Source: Paenibacillus sp. RC67
GTDB taxonomy: Bacteria > Bacillota > Bacilli > Paenibacillales > NBRC-103111
DNA length: 64,000 bases
NCBI RefSeq assembly: GCF_030020805.1
Contig: NZ_CP125098.1
Location: 6,285,501 to 6,349,500, forward strand
Direction of reading: 5' to 3'
Both the position numbers and the translations under genes were made by a program. Shown piece after piece: positions 61,806-64,000 of the stretch (positions are counted from its first letter, which is position 1; the number at the start of each line of letters is the position of its first letter). Below the pieces are notes generated by a model that was given only the letters and a program-made list of their open reading frames with translations, was not told the DNA's origin and made no database searches.

Positions 61806-61846
61806 CCTGTATAAGTGCTAAATAAATTGAAGTTTACTATGTACCA

Positions 61847-62728
61847 TTAACCTAATAACTTGGACAGTCCTTTGAACTCCAGCTCTTCAAACTTGGCTAT
61901 GACCTGTTCACGATCCACTTCCCAGCTGGCAGCAGCCAGCTCGCATGCTACAGGAACATCGGTACGAATCCGCGCCAAATCTCTGGATAAATGCAGCATT
62001 TCAAGCTCCGCTTCAATTTTCGTCCGAACTCCTTTAGGAAGGAGTGTCAAGTTCTCAATAATGCCTTCAACAGAGCCGTGCTCCTGCAGCAGCTTTAAAG
62101 CTGTTTTCTCTCCAATCCCTTTCACCCCAGGGTAATTGTCGGCGGTATCTCCCATCAAGCCTTTCAGATCAATAAATTGCTGAGGTGTCAGCTGCTTTTC
62201 TTCCATCAACGTCTCCGGGCTGTATACAGCATAATTGCCTTGGCCCTTCTTCATAATTATGACCTTCACCCGTTCCTGCAGCAGCTGCAGCATGTCGTGA
62301 TCACCCGTCAAAATATATACATCATTCTCCAAGCTGTATGTACCGGCTAAAGTTCCAATGCAATCGTCCGCCTCATAACCGTTTAAACCGACGTTCGGCA
62401 CACCGAAGCTCGTGACAACGTCTTTGACAAGATCGAACTGCGGAATTAATTCTTGAGGACACTCCACACGATTAGCTTTGTAATCGGAAAACTTCTCCGT
62501 ACGGAACGTTTTGCCGCCCATATCCCAGCAGCAGACGACATGAGTCGGTTTAAAGGTCTGTATGGCGTCCCAAAAATATTTAACGAAGCCAAACACGGCA
62601 TTCGTCGGCGTTCCAGTGCTCGTCTTCATTATGTAGCCGCTATACGAAGTCGCATAAAAAGCACGGAACAATAACGCCATGCCATCGACTAGTAATACGG
62701 ATTGCAGTTGTTCTTCATGTTGATTCAA
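61847..62728 (-). CDS. 5'-3' exonuclease (PolA N-terminal-like, YpcP type)
   Basis: From TTG at 62728 the protein is 293 residues, matching stand-alone FEN-like exonucleases such as YpcP. Motifs: VLLVDGMALLFRAFYA (first metal Asp), VCCWDMGGKTFRTEKFSDYKANR, YEADDCIGTLA, VYILTGDHDMLQLL and LMGDTADNYPGVKGIGEKTALKLL (helix-hairpin-helix). It removes 5' flaps and RNA primers. GGGAGAG lies at ideal distance from the TTG but too close to the ATG at 62734. An ATG at 62749 would coincide with the predicted start site, and the extension to 62839 precedes the promoter. Confidence 0.9.
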   Translation of the reverse strand: MNQHEEQLQSVLLVDGMALLFRAFYATSYSGYIMKTSTGTPTNAVFGFVKYFWDAIQTFKPTHVVCCWDMGGKTFRTEKFSDYKANRVECPQELIPQFDLVKDVVTSFGVPNVGLNGYEADDCIGTLAGTYSLENDVYILTGDHDMLQLLQERVKVIIMKKGQGNYAVYSPETLMEEKQLTPQQFIDLKGLMGDTADNYPGVKGIGEKTALKLLQEHGSVEGIIENLTLLPKGVRTKIEAELEMLHLSRDLARIRTDVPVACELAAASWEVDREQVIAKFEELEFKGLSKLLG

Positions 62729-62758
62729 AATCATCTCTCCCAAAGCCATTTTGCATCT

Positions 62759-62767
62759 ATTATACCA
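62759..62767 (-). promoter_or_regulatory. Extended -10 promoter of the exonuclease gene
   Basis: On the minus strand TGGTATAAT forms an extended -10 (TATAAT at 62759-62764). The -35 region is poor. It supports a start codon downstream of about 62750. Confidence 0.55.
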
Positions 62768-62841
62768 TGGGACTGGGATTAGCGGGGCGAGTTGGTCTAA
62801 TTTGCCTAAACAAGAAGTTTTAGCTGAGCTTATTAACATGC

Positions 62842-62881
62842 AAAAAAAGACCTTAGATCCTAAATAATAGGGCTACGGTCT
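62842..62881 (-). terminator. Terminator downstream of the AraC regulator gene
   Basis: A 9-bp stem with one mismatch (62848-62856 with 62873-62881) followed on the minus strand by seven T. Confidence 0.75.
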
Positions 62882-62925
62882 CTAAATTCAAGTTCGGACA
62901 CATTTTGGGAGCTCATTGTTCTTCT

Positions 62926-63912
62926 TTAGGACAGAGCAGGAGAAATAACATGGTGCTGCTGTCTATACTGCATCGGCGTCATGCCGAATTTCTTTTTGAA
63001 CACGTAATGCAAATAATTGGAGCTTGAAAAGCCACTGCGAAAAGCGATCTGATCGATCGTCTCCGAGCTTAAGCTGAGCTCGCTGCAAATGTGGGCCAGC
63101 CGCACCTGCTCAATATATTCGCTGAACGTTGCTCCGGTATGCTCGCGGAAAATGCGCTGAAGCTGCCTCGAACTGATTTGGACCCGCTCGGCGACAATCT
63201 CCAGGGTTAAAGGCTCCATATAATTGTCATTGATGAACTGAACCGCAAGCTGGTACCGATAATGCTTCATGTCTCGGGAAGGCAAGTCCGGTTGGGGAAC
63301 GGAAGCATAGGAACGCGCCGTACGAAGCAGAATTTGAATGATCGCCTGCTTCAGCACCGTAAACAGCCCAGGTTGATTCTCATGCCACGCCCGGTATGCG
63401 GTCAGAAAGCAGTCCATCGCCCTATACTGGTCGACCGCTGGCCTTACAGGAAGCGATTGAAGCTGTTGAATGCAAGCCTCCGCCTCGGCAATTTCCCATT
63501 TCGCGCCCCAATCCTTCGCTTCCATACTGCCATCAGCAGCTCCGATTGCTTCTTCCAGCTTCACGATATCGATATGCAGGCAAAGCTCATCCATGGCTTC
63601 CTGCGCGTCAGCCTCCTGATAGTGCAGCACGTTCGGACCGGTCAAATACAGCATCCCTTCCTGCAGCGCAAAGGGGACCTCTCCTAGAATGACTTTGCCT
63701 TTTCCACGCGGAATATAGTGAAATTCATAATCGGAATGCTTGTGAAAGCTAACGGTACGTCCCGGTGGAAAGCTCGTATGATGAAATCTCAGCATGCGGA
63801 TACCGTAGTTTCCCCAACGAAATTCGAGATCAAGACGATCCAGTGCAGTCGGCTGCTCCAGCATCTGCTCGAAAGCATAAGGTTTAGAGGTTACTCTTGT
63901 CGAGCATTCCAA
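62926..63912 (-). CDS. AraC-family regulator with N-terminal cupin domain
   Basis: The protein has 328 residues if translation begins at TTG 63912, which is 9 nt from GGAGGTG; GTG codons at 63924 and 63918 overlap or crowd that site. The N-terminal cupin-like sensor (TVSFHKHSDYEFHYIPRGKGKVILGE, then an ALQEGMLYLTGPNVLHYQE segment) would bind a sugar or similar ligand. The C-terminus holds two helix-turn-helix motifs (MEPLTLEIVAERVQISSRQLQRIFREHTG and IDQIAFRSGFSSSNYLHYVFKKKFGMTPMQYRQQH). It may regulate itself or a gene beyond the right window edge. The last 76 nt of the window show no gene. Confidence 0.9.
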   Translation of the reverse strand: MECSTRVTSKPYAFEQMLEQPTALDRLDLEFRWGNYGIRMLRFHHTSFPPGRTVSFHKHSDYEFHYIPRGKGKVILGEVPFALQEGMLYLTGPNVLHYQEADAQEAMDELCLHIDIVKLEEAIGAADGSMEAKDWGAKWEIAEAEACIQQLQSLPVRPAVDQYRAMDCFLTAYRAWHENQPGLFTVLKQAIIQILLRTARSYASVPQPDLPSRDMKHYRYQLAVQFINDNYMEPLTLEIVAERVQISSRQLQRIFREHTGATFSEYIEQVRLAHICSELSLSSETIDQIAFRSGFSSSNYLHYVFKKKFGMTPMQYRQQHHVISPALS

Positions 63913-64000
63913 ATTCACTTTCACCTCCGCAAAATAGCATAGGCGGGAAAAGCCCGTTCTTTCTTACTCCCGTAAGAACTGAACAAGCCCTTCCCATTAC

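Larger units (their letters stand above)
61413..61846. other. Intergenic region: DeoR control region and AT-rich spacer
   Basis: 61461-61520 holds the DeoR promoter and direct repeats. 61521-61755 is strongly AT-rich with no ORF I can support, and 61761-61805 is a terminator. An ATGCTCAT at 61647-61654 resembles the repeats. Confidence 0.5.

Overview
The window looks like a chromosomal segment of an endospore-forming, low-to-mid GC Gram-positive bacterium, most likely Paenibacillus or a close relative. The reasons are strong Shine-Dalgarno sites (AGGAGG/AAGGGG), sporulation genes (prkA, ytxC, a gamma-type SASP with a sigma-G-like promoter, an AbrB-like regulator), Bacillales-type T-box and SAM riboswitches, YesM/YesN two-component pairs with sugar ABC transporters, and families typical of Paenibacillus (DUF2161, DUF3055, YugN). 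No rRNA, tRNA, CRISPR array, transposase or phage gene was recognised.

Layout. 1-9.2 kb: PrkA, a GC-rich araM (glycerol-1-phosphate dehydrogenase), a DUF2161 nuclease-like protein, a secreted polysaccharide deacetylase, a thioredoxin-reductase-like flavoprotein, a frameshifted SH3-repeat secreted protein and an MFS transporter. 9.2-18.3 kb: a sugar ABC transporter (lipoprotein plus two permeases) divergent from an operon with a YesM-type kinase, a YesN-type regulator, a coiled-coil membrane protein and a phosphodiester glycosidase. 18.3-25.7 kb: abrB-like, trmL, an orphan response regulator, serC, thpR, a Tat-exported DUF1501/DUF1800 pair and a GNAT enzyme. 25.8-32.5 kb: a GSI-beta-type glutamine synthetase with a perfect GlnR/TnrA box, DAHP synthase, and a tightly packed response regulator-kinase-ispH-DUF2062 run. 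32.6-38.9 kb: a frameshifted HtrA, yugN, amtB with a GlnR/TnrA-like site, a lipoprotein, the SASP and a 3D-domain protein. 39-49 kb: thrS with T-box, ytxC, mqnC (futalosine menaquinone pathway), an EAL phosphodiesterase, and metA-metI-metC under a SAM riboswitch. 49-55 kb: corA with a long leader holding a possible 47-codon upstream ORF, a universal stress protein, an HRDC protein behind a leader hairpin, ilvD, DUF3055 and a cupin. 55-64 kb: a DeoR regulator, a TarJ-like polyol-phosphate dehydrogenase, a Ugp-like ABC transporter and a glycerophosphodiesterase, then a 5'-3' exonuclease and an AraC regulator.

How parts work together. Nitrogen: amtB and the unlinked GSI-beta glnA both carry sites resembling TGTNA-N7-TNACA, so both may answer to GlnR/TnrA. 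Methionine: three biosynthetic genes share one SAM-responsive leader. The 55-61.5 kb locus is the best candidate for an undescribed function: its gene content suggests import, hydrolysis and oxidation of polyol-phosphate diesters such as teichoic-acid fragments, with catabolite control (a full-consensus cre site) and DeoR control (direct repeats just downstream of a strong promoter).

Two genes (the SH3-repeat protein and htrA) are broken by single-base frameshifts, one of them in a homopolymer. Both could be real lesions or sequencing errors. All family assignments come from reading motifs by eye; no search was run.
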